DNA of 64,000 nucleotides from the NCBI RefSeq assembly GCF_003259845.1, contig NZ_QLMJ01000003.1, positions 496,001 through 560,000 on the forward strand, in the 5' to 3' direction. Positions 10,456-18,605 of this stretch are shown piece after piece. Under the pieces are notes generated by a model. That model was not told the origin of the DNA. It ran no database searches and saw only the letters and a program-made list of their open reading frames with translations. Each line of letters opens with the position of its first letter. Within the stretch, counting starts at the first letter, position 1. Both the position numbers and the translations under genes were made by a program. The stretch comes from Actinoplanes lutulentus. Lineage in GTDB: Bacteria > Actinomycetota > Actinomycetes > Mycobacteriales > Micromonosporaceae.

Positions 10456-10800
10456 GTGTCGAGTTAAGGCGCGTATCGAACCCCAAATCGACACACGGCA
10501 GGTGATCCGCTGGGTGCGTGTCGAGTTTGGGAGCCCAGCGAACCCGAAATCGACACAGGGCAGGTGGTTCGCGGGGTGTGTGTCGAGTTTGGGGGCGCAG
10601 CGAACCTGAAGTCGACACACTGGTCGGGGTCGCGCGCATTCTGGGCAAACCCCGCCGATGCTTCGGCTGGAACTTGCCAAGATTTGCGGCGGGCTGGGTT
10701 CGAAGCGACACCAAGCGTTCGCCGGCCCGGGCGCGCCCGCCCGCCAGCCAGCCCGCCTGGCTCGCTGTGTAATCAAACTGCCCGTGATGCAGCACTGAGC
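10456..10800. repeat. Repeat module B: three 39-bp units at 62-bp spacing plus tail
   Basis: 39-bp units lie at 10456-10494, 10518-10556 and 10580-10618, separated by 23-bp spacers (exact 62-bp period). The spacers resemble each other (all contain ggcaggtg), unlike CRISPR spacers. From 10518 to about 10800 the module repeats 9871-10152 at an offset of 647 bp, including the tail. Each unit is an imperfect palindrome with gtgtcga and tcgacac ends. Confidence 0.9.
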
Positions 10801-10831
10801 GCCAGCCGGACCAGCTGCAGCGACACTGCGA

Positions 10832-10898
10832 AACGCTCCGTGACCACGGGAACGCTCCGTAACCACGAACGCTCCGTGACCACGGGAACGCTGCGTAA
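10832..10898. repeat. Short direct repeats (aacgctccgtgaccacgg type)
   Basis: Four near-copies of aacgctccgtgaccacgg, the third and fourth overlapping or shortened and one with taacc, follow module B directly. Function unknown. Confidence 0.7.
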
Positions 10899-11073
10899 AT
10901 CGGGTACGCCGGGCAGCCTTGGCGGGTGGCGGGGGTGACAGGAAAAGGGGCGCAACCATTTACGCAGGCCGCTCGGGGCGCGGAGCGTTCTGGACGCGTA
11001 GCGGCCAGCGATTGCGCCTCGAGCCCTCGGCGGGAGCAGCGGTCCGTACCCACCACCCCGCTGCGACAAAGAT

Positions 11074-11664
11074 CTAAAGGTCTGTCGGGATTCGGCTGTA
11101 GATGACCAGGTCGACGCGGGTGCCGTGGATCTGGCCGGCGCTGCGGGCGATTCCCTCGCGGGCGAAACCGGACTTGATCGCCACCCGGTTGGAGGCCGCG
11201 TTTCCCGGGGCGATCCGCAGCTCGACGCGCTCGAAGCCCGCGTTGTGCAGGGCCCAGTGGGACAGCGCCGTCGTTGCCTCGGTCATCACGCCGCGGCCGC
11301 GGAAAGCGGGCATCGCCCAGTAACCGATTTCGGTCACGCGGGCGACCCAGTCGGTCCGCTTCAGGTCGATGACGCCGGCGAAGGCGCCGTTGTGTTCGAT
11401 GGCGCGGACCACGCCGTGGCCGACCGCGTGCAGGCCGGGCGCCAGGCGGTTGATGAAGGCGCGGGCGTGGTCGACCGTGTACGGACGTGGCAGCGGCAGC
11501 CACTGCTGGGTGACCGGATCGGAGGCGCCGGCCACCACGTCAGTCGCGTCCGAGTCACGCAGTGGCCGCAGGACCAGGCGCTCCGTCCGCAGGATCAGGT
11601 CGGGGAACCTAACCGACCGTGGCTGGGTGGCCTTCGTGTTCGGCCACAAGGGTCGCCATCGCAT
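11074..11664 (-). CDS. GNAT-family (RimJ/RimL-like) N-acetyltransferase
   Basis: The 196-aa protein has the GNAT fold order: LILRTERLVLRPLRDSDA at the start, GVIDLKR (beta 4), the acetyl-CoA loop AFRGRGVMTEATTALSHWAL, and RVELRIAPGNAASNRVAIKSGFAREGI near the end, as in ribosomal-protein or small-molecule acetyltransferases. ATG 11664 has a GGGGTGG sequence upstream and lies inside the end of the conservon GTPase gene (56-bp overlap). No other ATG, GTG or TTG sits close to the conserved start, so translational coupling to the conservon is likely. The substrate is unknown. Confidence 0.85.
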   Translation of the reverse strand: MRWRPLWPNTKATQPRSVRFPDLILRTERLVLRPLRDSDATDVVAGASDPVTQQWLPLPRPYTVDHARAFINRLAPGLHAVGHGVVRAIEHNGAFAGVIDLKRTDWVARVTEIGYWAMPAFRGRGVMTEATTALSHWALHNAGFERVELRIAPGNAASNRVAIKSGFAREGIARSAGQIHGTRVDLVIYSRIPTDL

Positions 11665-12226
11665 GCTCGACCACCCCGATCAGTACGGCCTTGGCGGACT
11701 CGCGATGCCGCGCGTCACACATGAGCAGCGGCACCCGAGCCGGGATGGCGAGCGCCTCACGGACCTCCTCCGGCTCGTAACGCGGCGCGCTCTCGAAGCA
11801 GTTCACCGCGACGAGGTACGGAAGATGCCGGTTCTCGAAGTAGTCCAGCGGCGCGAACGCGTCGGTGAGCCGGCGGGTGTCGACGAGAACCGCCGCACCG
11901 ACCGCTCCCCTGATCAGCTCGTCCCACATGAACCAGAAGCGGGTCTGCCCGGGCGTGCCGAACAGATAGAGGATCAGGTCGTCGGCCATCGTGATGCGGC
12001 CGAAGTCCATCGCCACCGTGGTCGAGCCCTTGCCGGGCACCTTCGAAGCGTCGTCGATGCCCTCGCCGGCCGCGGTCATCACGGCTTCCGTGGTCAGCGG
12101 TTCGATCTCGGAGACGGCACCGACGAGAGTCGTCTTGCCCACGCCGAACCCACCGGCGACGACGATCTTCGCGGACGTGATCTCCGTGGGACGCGCTCCG
12201 GCCCCCTCAGAGCTTGCGTAATCCAC
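11609..12226 (-). CDS. cvnD: Conservon small GTPase (CvnD-like)
   Basis: A 205-aa Ras-like, MglA-related GTPase of the actinobacterial conservon type. It contains the P-loop GGFGVGKTT (residues 25-33), STTVAMDFGRI (switch I region), FGTPGQTRFWFMW (G3) and LVAVNCFES, where a classical NKxD is replaced by VNCF. In Streptomyces conservons the CvnA kinase, CvnB roadblock, CvnC DUF742 and CvnD GTPase form a membrane-proximal complex compared with eukaryotic GPCR signalling; that is family knowledge. GTG 12226 overlaps the DUF742 gene by 20 bp. Confidence 0.93.
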   Translation of the reverse strand: MDYASSEGAGARPTEITSAKIVVAGGFGVGKTTLVGAVSEIEPLTTEAVMTAAGEGIDDASKVPGKGSTTVAMDFGRITMADDLILYLFGTPGQTRFWFMWDELIRGAVGAAVLVDTRRLTDAFAPLDYFENRHLPYLVAVNCFESAPRYEPEEVREALAIPARVPLLMCDARHRESAKAVLIGVVEHAMATLVAEHEGHPATVG

Positions 12227-12569
12227 CTAACACCCTTCCCAGAAGGTTCATCCGATCCGCGAAACCAGTTCGAGGAGCGGCACTGTGCAGCGTCAACAAC
12301 CCGTCGGCCACCATGTCGGCGACGAGCACCCGAGTCACCCCCAGCGGTAACCGGGTGAGCGCCGCGAGTTCAGCGAGCGATTGGGCCTTCGGCTCGCACA
12401 ACACGGCTAGGCGGTACTTGTCGTGCCCGGCGAACCTCGATTCCTGTACGGCCGCCGCGCTCGCGACCAGAACCGCTTCGATCGGGATGTCCCGGATCGG
12501 CTCGGTCCGGCCACGGGTGACCGCGTACGGCCGCACCAGGTTGCCCCTGGGATCATGCGGCTCTGACAT
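12207..12569 (-). CDS. cvnC: Conservon DUF742 protein (CvnC-like)
   Basis: A 120-aa protein with the DUF742 signatures LVRPYAVTRGRTEP at the N-terminus and ESRFAGHDKYRLAVLCEPKAQSLAELAALTRLPLGVTRVLVADM, a winged-helix-like region, then GLLTLHSAAP. ATG 12569 is preceded by GAGGTGA and gives the family's normal length; the open frame continues to 12695 without support. It overlaps cvnD by 20 bp and follows cvnB by 29 bp. It probably bridges the roadblock protein and the GTPase. Confidence 0.93.
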   Translation of the reverse strand: MSEPHDPRGNLVRPYAVTRGRTEPIRDIPIEAVLVASAAAVQESRFAGHDKYRLAVLCEPKAQSLAELAALTRLPLGVTRVLVADMVADGLLTLHSAAPRTGFADRMNLLGRVLGGLRKL

Positions 12570-12598
12570 GTCGCGGTCACCTCGCCATTTTTGAAAGG

Positions 12599-13006
12599 TC
12601 AGTAACTGACGGCCTCGCGTGGCGCCGGCGACAGTGCCGCGCCGACCCGTTCCACCACGAGGGCCATCTCGTAACCGACCTGGCCGACGTCGCAACTGCG
12701 CGCCGCCAGGACAGCCATCGATGATCCGTCACTGATGGACATCAGGAAAAGATAACCGCTGTCCATTTCGATAATGGTCTGCTGCACCTTCCCGGCGTTG
12801 AACATCCGGGACGCGCCGTCGGTCAGGCTGACCACGCCGGAGGTGATCGCGGCGAGCTGATCCGCCCGGTCCGCTGGCAGATCACGCGACGAGGCCAGCA
12901 GCAGACCGTCCGCCGAGACGGCGATCACGTGCGCGATGCCCGCGATGCTGTCGGCGAAGTTGCTGAGCAGCCAACCCATGTCGTGCATGGTGGGGGGCCT
13001 GGTCAC
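12599..13006 (-). CDS. cvnB: Conservon roadblock/LC7-domain protein (CvnB-like)
   Basis: The 135-aa protein has the roadblock/LC7 pattern: LSNFADSIAGIAHVIAVSADGLLLASS, then ADQLAAITSGVVSLTDGASRMF, then GYLFLMSISDGSSMAVLAAR and a C-terminal helix. Roadblock proteins act as GTPase partners or activators in MglA/MglB-like systems. GTG 13006 overlaps the kinase stop as GTGA, and the AAGGAG that serves it lies inside the kinase reading frame, which implies tight translational coupling. Confidence 0.95.
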   Translation of the reverse strand: MTRPPTMHDMGWLLSNFADSIAGIAHVIAVSADGLLLASSRDLPADRADQLAAITSGVVSLTDGASRMFNAGKVQQTIIEMDSGYLFLMSISDGSSMAVLAARSCDVGQVGYEMALVVERVGAALSPAPREAVSY

Positions 13007-15648
13007 TGTTCATTCTCCTTAGGAGCTGTGGCGCCGGAGTCGGCAACGCCGTCCGTCCGCCCTCTTTGCACCCCGCGGTGGTACGAGGAAAGCAGGCCCC
13101 GCACGTCGTCCGGATTGCGACGGTGCTGGGTCCGCGGCTGGGTCTGCACCCCGCCGGGCACCAATTGTGCCTGCGGGACTCGTTTGGGAAGTCCGGATCG
13201 GGTGATGCCGGCGTCCTGAGGGACGGCGGCGGCAATCGCCCGCTGCCAGCCCTCGTCAGCGGTGGTCCGCCACCGGTCCTCCGGCGACTGACGAGGCTTG
13301 GGAACAGCGGCGGCCGGCGGTGCTGAAATAACCGGCGGAGCCGAGACGGGAGCAGGGGCGGGCGGCGGCGCATATCCCGCCGTCGGCATCCCCACCTGAC
13401 TCTGCGCGTCCTCGGTCTGATCGAACCAGTTGGTCTGCATCTCCAACTGGATTCGATCATCGGTGGAAGGAGCAACCGGCGCCGCCCGTGTCGGCAGCGG
13501 CGGCCGATCCGGCGTAGGCGCGAGATCCAAATCGGACACCGGCCCGACGGCGAGCTGCTGCCGGAACAACGGCTCGGCCGGCATCGGCGCCGACCGGACC
13601 GGCGGCCGCACCTCAGCCCGCGGCTCGGGCCGGCCGGCAACCCGGCCAGGCCCCAGCGGCGCCGGACCGGGACGCGTCCAACTCGCGGCACGGGCCGGAA
13701 CCGACGGCTCCCCGCCCGGCACCACGGCGACATCGGACGGCAGCGTGATCTCGGCGATCGTGCCGCCCTCACTACCGGGCCGCAGCTCGACACCGATGCC
13801 GTGCCGGGCGGCGAGACGGCCGATCACCGCGAAACCCATCAGCCGGAACGCGCTGACGTCCACTTCGGTCGGTTCGTCGAGACGCCGGTTGATCTGGTCC
13901 ATCTGGTCGGCGGTGATGCCGAGACCGCGGTCCTCGACCTGGATCACGGCCTGGTCGCCGACCCGTCCGCCGTGCGCCATCACCAGCGTCGACGGCGGCG
14001 AGAAGCGGGTGGCGTTGTCGAGCAGTTCGGCGAGCAGGCGTACCACGTCGTTGACGGCCGCGGCGGAGACCAGCACGTCGGTGTCGATCGAGCCGAACTC
14101 GACGCGGTGGTAGAGCTCGACCTCGGACTGGGCGGCCCGCAGCGCGTCGATCAGCAGCGCGTCCTCGCGGCGCGGCGCACCGACCTCGGCACCGGCCAGG
14201 ACCAGCAGGTTCTCGTCGTTGCGGCGCATCCGGGTGGCGAGGTGGTCGAGTTCGAAGAGGCGGGCCAGCCGCTTCGGGTCCTCCTCCAGCCGCTCGATCT
14301 GGTCGAGTTCGCCGATCATCCGGTCGACCAGGGCCTGACTGCGCCGGGCGAGGCTGAGGAACATCGTCGAGACGCTGGTGCGCAGCGCGGCCTGTTCGGC
14401 GGCGACCCGGATGGCTTCCCGGTGCACCATGTTGAAGGCCTCGGCCACCTGCCCAAACTCGTCGTGCTCGGTGACCAGGATCGGGTCCCGGGTCTCGGCG
14501 AGGATCCGCTCGACGCCGCCCTCGCCCAGGTTTTCCACGTCCTGCAAACGAGTCACGGCCTCGGGAAGATCCCGGTTCGCCACCGCGAGCGCGCCCTCCC
14601 GCAGCCTGCGTACCGCGAGGTGCATCGATCGCCCCAGGTAGATCGCGACGGCGACGGCGAGCAGCAGCACGAGCAGGACCAGGACGAACTCGATCGTGGC
14701 CCGCCGGGAGGCGTCGGTGCCGCTGTCCTGCGCGACCGCCACGGCCTGCTCACCGAGCTGGACGTCAGCGGCCCGGAAGAGGCCGGTCACCGTACCGAAG
14801 GCATCAACGACCTCGTTGGGCGCGGTCGCACCGAGCCCGCGCCCGTCGCTGGAGAGGGTGTCGGCGCGAGCCACCGCGTCGTCCTGGACGACCGATTCGA
14901 CCAGCGCGATCTGCCGCTCCGTCGCGACCGACCGGAGGTCGGTCAGCGCCTCCGCGCGACTTGCTTGCGCCGCGACGATCGCTTGCTGCCGTGCCGCGTC
15001 CAACCCCCCTTGGGTACGCGCTAAAAAGGTGACCGCCGCCTGCTGTGCCGCCGCCGACTCGATCCGTGCGAACGCGGCAAGGGTCCGCAGTCCGTCGGCG
15101 ACCGTTCCGGGTTCGGCGACCCGGCTCAGCGTGTTGTCGAAACCGCCCAGGCCGGCGAGCGCGTCGCCGTACCGCTGGGTGGTGTCGGTGATCGCGGCGG
15201 ACCGGTCGGAGACGCCATCGCGAGCCGCGGGCAGCCCGCCGATCGCGGTGTCGACGACCGTCAGCCGGTCGGTCACCAGCGACGGGATCTCGTCGATCGC
15301 CGCCCGTTCGGTACGGAAGACCTGCACCTGCGCGTCGACAGCCTTCACGGCTTCCCGATAACCGGTGTCGGCGGCGTCCGGCACGGCCAGGTACGCGAGC
15401 GCGGCCATCCGCTCGTCGTGCAGCAAACCGGTCAACCGGGACAGGTCGGTGCCGAGCGCGGTCAGGTCGGCCACTCGTCCGGCGTCACCGGCCCGCTCGC
15501 CGACCTCTGCCAGCCGCACGGTCGCGAGGACCAGCACAGCGGCCAGCGGCACGAAGAGCAGTGCGGCCAGTTTGGCGCGCATGCGCGCGTCCCGGAGCCC
15601 TAGGAGGCCACCGCGTCGTGCAGCCTGGGCCGAGGATCCCGTGCTCAC
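13003..15648 (-). CDS. cvnA: Conservon sensor histidine kinase with nitrate/nitrite-sensing-like domain (CvnA-like)
   Basis: An 881-aa membrane sensor. Helix 1 is about 27-45, an extracytoplasmic NIT-like helical domain spans 50-310, helix 2 is about 318-338 (VLVLLVLLLAVAVAIYLG) and a HAMP-like linker follows. A pseudo-H-box region FELDHLATRMRRNDENLLVL (His469) precedes the HATPase domain with ELLDNATRFSPP (541-552) and VEDRGLGI. From about 640 a Pro/Ala/Arg-rich cytoplasmic tail follows. These kinases are atypical and have no partner response regulator in the operon. GTG 15648 has AAGGAG six bases upstream. It is the first gene of the unit. Confidence 0.93.
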   Translation of the reverse strand: MSTGSSAQAARRGGLLGLRDARMRAKLAALLFVPLAAVLVLATVRLAEVGERAGDAGRVADLTALGTDLSRLTGLLHDERMAALAYLAVPDAADTGYREAVKAVDAQVQVFRTERAAIDEIPSLVTDRLTVVDTAIGGLPAARDGVSDRSAAITDTTQRYGDALAGLGGFDNTLSRVAEPGTVADGLRTLAAFARIESAAAQQAAVTFLARTQGGLDAARQQAIVAAQASRAEALTDLRSVATERQIALVESVVQDDAVARADTLSSDGRGLGATAPNEVVDAFGTVTGLFRAADVQLGEQAVAVAQDSGTDASRRATIEFVLVLLVLLLAVAVAIYLGRSMHLAVRRLREGALAVANRDLPEAVTRLQDVENLGEGGVERILAETRDPILVTEHDEFGQVAEAFNMVHREAIRVAAEQAALRTSVSTMFLSLARRSQALVDRMIGELDQIERLEEDPKRLARLFELDHLATRMRRNDENLLVLAGAEVGAPRREDALLIDALRAAQSEVELYHRVEFGSIDTDVLVSAAAVNDVVRLLAELLDNATRFSPPSTLVMAHGGRVGDQAVIQVEDRGLGITADQMDQINRRLDEPTEVDVSAFRLMGFAVIGRLAARHGIGVELRPGSEGGTIAEITLPSDVAVVPGGEPSVPARAASWTRPGPAPLGPGRVAGRPEPRAEVRPPVRSAPMPAEPLFRQQLAVGPVSDLDLAPTPDRPPLPTRAAPVAPSTDDRIQLEMQTNWFDQTEDAQSQVGMPTAGYAPPPAPAPVSAPPVISAPPAAAVPKPRQSPEDRWRTTADEGWQRAIAAAVPQDAGITRSGLPKRVPQAQLVPGGVQTQPRTQHRRNPDDVRGLLSSYHRGVQRGRTDGVADSGATAPKENEQ

Positions 15649-16200
15649 GACATCTCCTTCGTGGTCGTCCCCGATCGGCTCCGGCTGGGTGGCCGGCGCA
15701 CAAGGGTCCGCGGTCCGGCCCCGTCCGGTGCCCGCAGCAAAGCCCGCGCCGAATTCGGCACGGCGGCGATTTCACCAGAACGCCGGTCCTTTTGGGAAGT
15801 GCGGATCCTCCCCGGAAATGCCCGGCTGTCCGGGTGATAACAACGCGCGGACGCGGGAAACGAAGGTGAAGTCCGGTTTGACGTGCGCGAATGCCTCACC
15901 CGCGACCTTCCAAGAAGTCACCGCCACCGTTCCAGCCACTGAGATTTCTGTCCCGTGACCTTGTGAGGTTCTCACGTTCGCAAGGATTGGCACGACGCGA
16001 CGGACTCGCTGTCCGGTGCGGCAATAGTGTCCACTGCGGACGGTGCACGTGGCAACCAATCCCTACGTCGCCTAACGATGACTCTGAGTGACAGTGAACA
16101 TAGTGACACAAGTCGATACTGATGATCCAGACTTTAGGGTGTCTTAATAAGCGGGCCCCGGACTGGCGTGTCAGCGTGCGGATTCCGTAACGTGCGCGGC
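15649..16200. other. Divergent intergenic region upstream of the conservon
   Basis: About 550 bp separate cvnA (-) from the membrane protein gene (+). A small hairpin (cccgg 15821-15825 with ccggg 15830-15834) is seen. No gene with coding character was found. Promoters of both divergent units are expected here, but no convincing -35/-10 pair was identified. Confidence 0.6.
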
Positions 16201-17808
16201 ATGGGATTTCGGAGCTGGGTGAAGCTACTGGCGACGACAACCGCGGCAGCCGCCGTGGTCGGCGCGGGACAGCTCGGCCTCGCCTACGGGCTCAGCATGG
16301 TTCGGCTCGATCGGGATCTCGACGTCACTGCGAGTGATCAATGGACGTCCCAGCTCGCCTGGGTCGCCTGGATCGCGATGACAGCGGCCGCGGTCGGCGC
16401 GATCGTCGGCACCGGCTTCCGGCCTCGCTGGCTGCCGCAGCCGGTCGGCACCGGCGGCGCTCTCGGCGTCGGCCTCGCCGGCGGTCTCGGCGCGCTCGTG
16501 GTGCTACCGCTGACCATGCAGCCCGCCCGGTCCGCATCGGTCGCCGGCGTCAATCCGGTCTTCGTCATCGGCGTGTGCGCGGTCCTCGGCGCCGCGGTCG
16601 GCATCTTCGCGGCCTGGGCCGCCGCCGCCCGGGCCGTCGCCCGGTGGAACCTCGGCACCATGACCGTGCTGGTCTGGATCGTGGCGCTGATCGCGGTGAC
16701 GCCGTCGCTGCTGCCCGGCCACACCCCGGCTCCGGTGCGCCTCGGCGTACTGGACGGCAGCCTCATCCCGGGCGCGATCGCCGAGCACACCCCGTTCGTC
16801 ACCATGCCGGTGCTCGCCCTGCTCGCCGGTCTGATCCTCGGCTGGGCGGCCCGCGGCCGCCGGATGCCGATCACCACGGTGGCGCTCACCGGCCTGGCCG
16901 GCCCGGCGCTGCTGACCGTGGCCTACCTGATCGCCGGGCCCGGCGAGTCAACCGGCTTCACCTTCGACCCGTACTGGGCGGCGATGACCGCGAGCGGCGC
17001 CGGAGTGCTCGGGTCGGTGCTGGCGGCGATCGTGCGCGGCCAGCCGGGCGCTTTTGAGGGTGACACGCCCCCAGCGGCTTCCTCGGCCGTTAGTGACGCG
17101 CCCGCTAGTAACGCGGCCTCTGACAACGCGGCTTCCAACAACCGCGCGCTGAACACCGCGCAGGCGCTGGACGCCGAGTTCCCGCCGCTGCCCCGCCGCG
17201 ACCCGGTGCCTCAGCAGCCCCAGCAACAGCAGGCCCAGCAACAGCAGCCACAGCAGCCCCACTACGCCGACTTGGCGGCGACCGCGGCGCAGCGCCCGGA
17301 CGCGCAGCTGCGGCCCTCGGACACCGGCGTGATCGGTTACGCCGGCGACCGCCCGCACCCGTTCGCCGACCTGGCGAACCAGGCCCCCGCCAACGCGCCA
17401 GCCTCACCCTTCTCCTCCGGCACGGGTACGCCGTTCGGCCAGCAGCAAAACCAGCAGCAACCGCAGCCGCAGGCCCCCGCGCCCCGGCACTCCGGTGAGG
17501 CCGAGCCCCCGGCCCGCTTCTCCGGTCAGCAGGAACCCACTCCGAGCCCTCGCCGCGGCTGGCGGACCCGGCGCCCGGCACCGGAGAACCCACCCTCCCC
17601 AGGTAACTCGTTCGACGGCTTCGCGACTACGAACCCCAGTCCGCGTACCGGGATCGACACCGCCGAGCTTCCGCGGGTCAACGCCGCGATGCCGCGCCCG
17701 CAGGTCGTCGAGCCGACCTCGATCAGCGGCCCGCCGCCGCACCGGGGCCCGCAGGGTCAGCAGGAGTCGGAGTACGTCAACTGGGTGAACGGTCTCGGCA
17801 ACTCGTAA
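16201..17808 (+). CDS. Polytopic membrane protein with Gln/Pro-rich cytoplasmic tail
   Basis: A 535-aa protein of unknown function. About eight hydrophobic segments (roughly 9-31, 52-71, 85-104, 118-146, 152-171, 197-215, 224-245, 257-278) are followed by a 250-residue disordered tail rich in Gln, Pro, Ala and Arg, with several oligo-Q stretches (QQPQQQQAQQQQPQQP). The end reads ESEYVNWVNGLGNS. Similar proteins are known as hypotheticals in Micromonosporaceae. I chose ATG 16201 (MGFRSWVKLL), because the GTG at 16168 would add 11 polar residues without support. Neither start has a strong Shine-Dalgarno. Confidence 0.8.
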   Translation: MGFRSWVKLLATTTAAAAVVGAGQLGLAYGLSMVRLDRDLDVTASDQWTSQLAWVAWIAMTAAAVGAIVGTGFRPRWLPQPVGTGGALGVGLAGGLGALVVLPLTMQPARSASVAGVNPVFVIGVCAVLGAAVGIFAAWAAAARAVARWNLGTMTVLVWIVALIAVTPSLLPGHTPAPVRLGVLDGSLIPGAIAEHTPFVTMPVLALLAGLILGWAARGRRMPITTVALTGLAGPALLTVAYLIAGPGESTGFTFDPYWAAMTASGAGVLGSVLAAIVRGQPGAFEGDTPPAASSAVSDAPASNAASDNAASNNRALNTAQALDAEFPPLPRRDPVPQQPQQQQAQQQQPQQPHYADLAATAAQRPDAQLRPSDTGVIGYAGDRPHPFADLANQAPANAPASPFSSGTGTPFGQQQNQQQPQPQAPAPRHSGEAEPPARFSGQQEPTPSPRRGWRTRRPAPENPPSPGNSFDGFATTNPSPRTGIDTAELPRVNAAMPRPQVVEPTSISGPPPHRGPQGQQESEYVNWVNGLGNS

Positions 17809-17920
17809 AGCTTTGCCGAACTCCGGTGGAATGACCGGATCGGGAGGTACCCGACAGCCGTCATCACAGTGAAGATGGTCGATGTCCGGGTCAATCCCCC
17901 CACGGCATCGGAGTCCGATC

Positions 17921-18364
17921 ATGATCACTGACCGGCAAACCCGCCCGCTGTCCCGAATCGGCCGCCTCTTCGCAGGCGTCGCCCTGGTCTTCGCCCTCTC
18001 GGGCACCGCACTGGTGGCACCCGCCATCGTGGCGCCGACCACCACCGACGCGGCACAGGCGGCGGTCTACAGCAGCTGCACGATCAGCCGCTGCTCGGCC
18101 GCGCGTACCGCTTTCACCGGCTGGAAGTCCCTGGGCTGGCCGACGAGCGCCGGCTGGTACTCCTGGCCGTACGGCAACTACAACTACACCGGCGGCACGT
18201 TCCAGAACCGCGAGGGCCAGCTCCCCTCGGCCACGTACAGCGAATACGACGTCTACTCCCGCGCCCGAGGCGCCAGCCGCGACGCCTACCGCATCGTCGT
18301 CAACCGCAGCACCCGGGTCGCCTACTTCACCCCGGACCACTACGTCACGTTCTACAAGCTCTAA
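17921..18364 (+). CDS. Secreted guanyl-specific ribonuclease, barnase / RNase Sa family
   Basis: The 147-aa precursor has a signal peptide (RLFAGVALVFALSGTALVAP, likely cleaved after AQA at about residue 48) and an N1/T1/barnase-type RNase domain. Alignment by eye to Streptomyces RNase Sa matches GGTFQNREGQLP and SEYDVYS. It also places the catalytic residues: Glu108 as base, Arg120 and Arg124 for phosphate binding, and His140 in TPDHYVTFY as acid. It should cleave RNA 3' of G outside the cell. ATG 17921 has GGAG eight bases upstream; the ATG at 17882 is less likely. No barstar-like inhibitor gene is nearby, and an extra CTISRC segment after the signal peptide could hold a disulphide. Confidence 0.9.
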   Translation: MITDRQTRPLSRIGRLFAGVALVFALSGTALVAPAIVAPTTTDAAQAAVYSSCTISRCSAARTAFTGWKSLGWPTSAGWYSWPYGNYNYTGGTFQNREGQLPSATYSEYDVYSRARGASRDAYRIVVNRSTRVAYFTPDHYVTFYKL

Positions 18365-18383
18365 ACCCTTCCCGCGTACGCGC

Positions 18384-18408
18384 GGCGGCCGTCCTCCCGA
18401 CGGCCGCC
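18384..18408 (+). terminator. Terminator after the RNase gene
   Basis: A perfect 10-bp stem (18384-18393 with 18399-18408) and 5-nt loop ctccc lie 20 bp after the RNase stop codon. There is no clear U-run, as often in actinobacteria. Confidence 0.7.
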
Positions 18409-18519
18409 CTGCGCCGTTTCTCCCCCGGAAACGACGGCCTCGCCACCTCTTAGCACCCGAGCTGCACTCAGGTGGAAAAACCCCGAGAGAATGCGCCGGA
18501 AAAATGGCTTCTAACGCTT

Positions 18520-18535
18520 AGCGCCCAGGGGCGCT
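18520..18535. promoter_or_regulatory. 16-bp inverted repeat upstream of the small secreted protein gene
   Basis: The arms agcgccc (18520-18526) and gggcgct (18529-18535) are perfectly complementary around ag, 71 bp before the ATG at 18606. This is a possible operator; no binding protein can be named. Confidence 0.4.
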
Positions 18536-18605
18536 GGCCGAACAACCTGGCGTAAGCGAGATCGGGCAACCGCTCGGGCCGCTCGGACACGGGGAGAACT
18601 TCTAT

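Larger units (their letters stand above)
9441..11073. other. Non-coding repeat island between the hemD-like gene and the GNAT gene
   Basis: About 1.6 kb carry no convincing gene. From left to right: a C-rich low-complexity stretch (9441-9660) with a 20-bp tandem duplication (9571-9590 and 9591-9610); a perfect long hairpin (9734-9787); a repeat module (9871-10152); two imperfect hairpins (10249-10367); a second, longer module (10456-10800); and a short direct-repeat cluster (10832-10898). Minus-strand frames spanning it (for example 10235-11503) translate the repeats into Arg/Pro-rich text and are not credible proteins. Confidence 0.75.

Noticed and set aside
10456..10618. CRISPR array
   Set aside because: The period is regular, but the 23-bp spacers are near-identical to each other, the units diverge and no cas gene is present.
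10235..11503. 422-aa minus-strand open frame over the repeat island
   Set aside because: It translates the palindromic repeats and the antisense of the GNAT gene; there is no start signal or domain.
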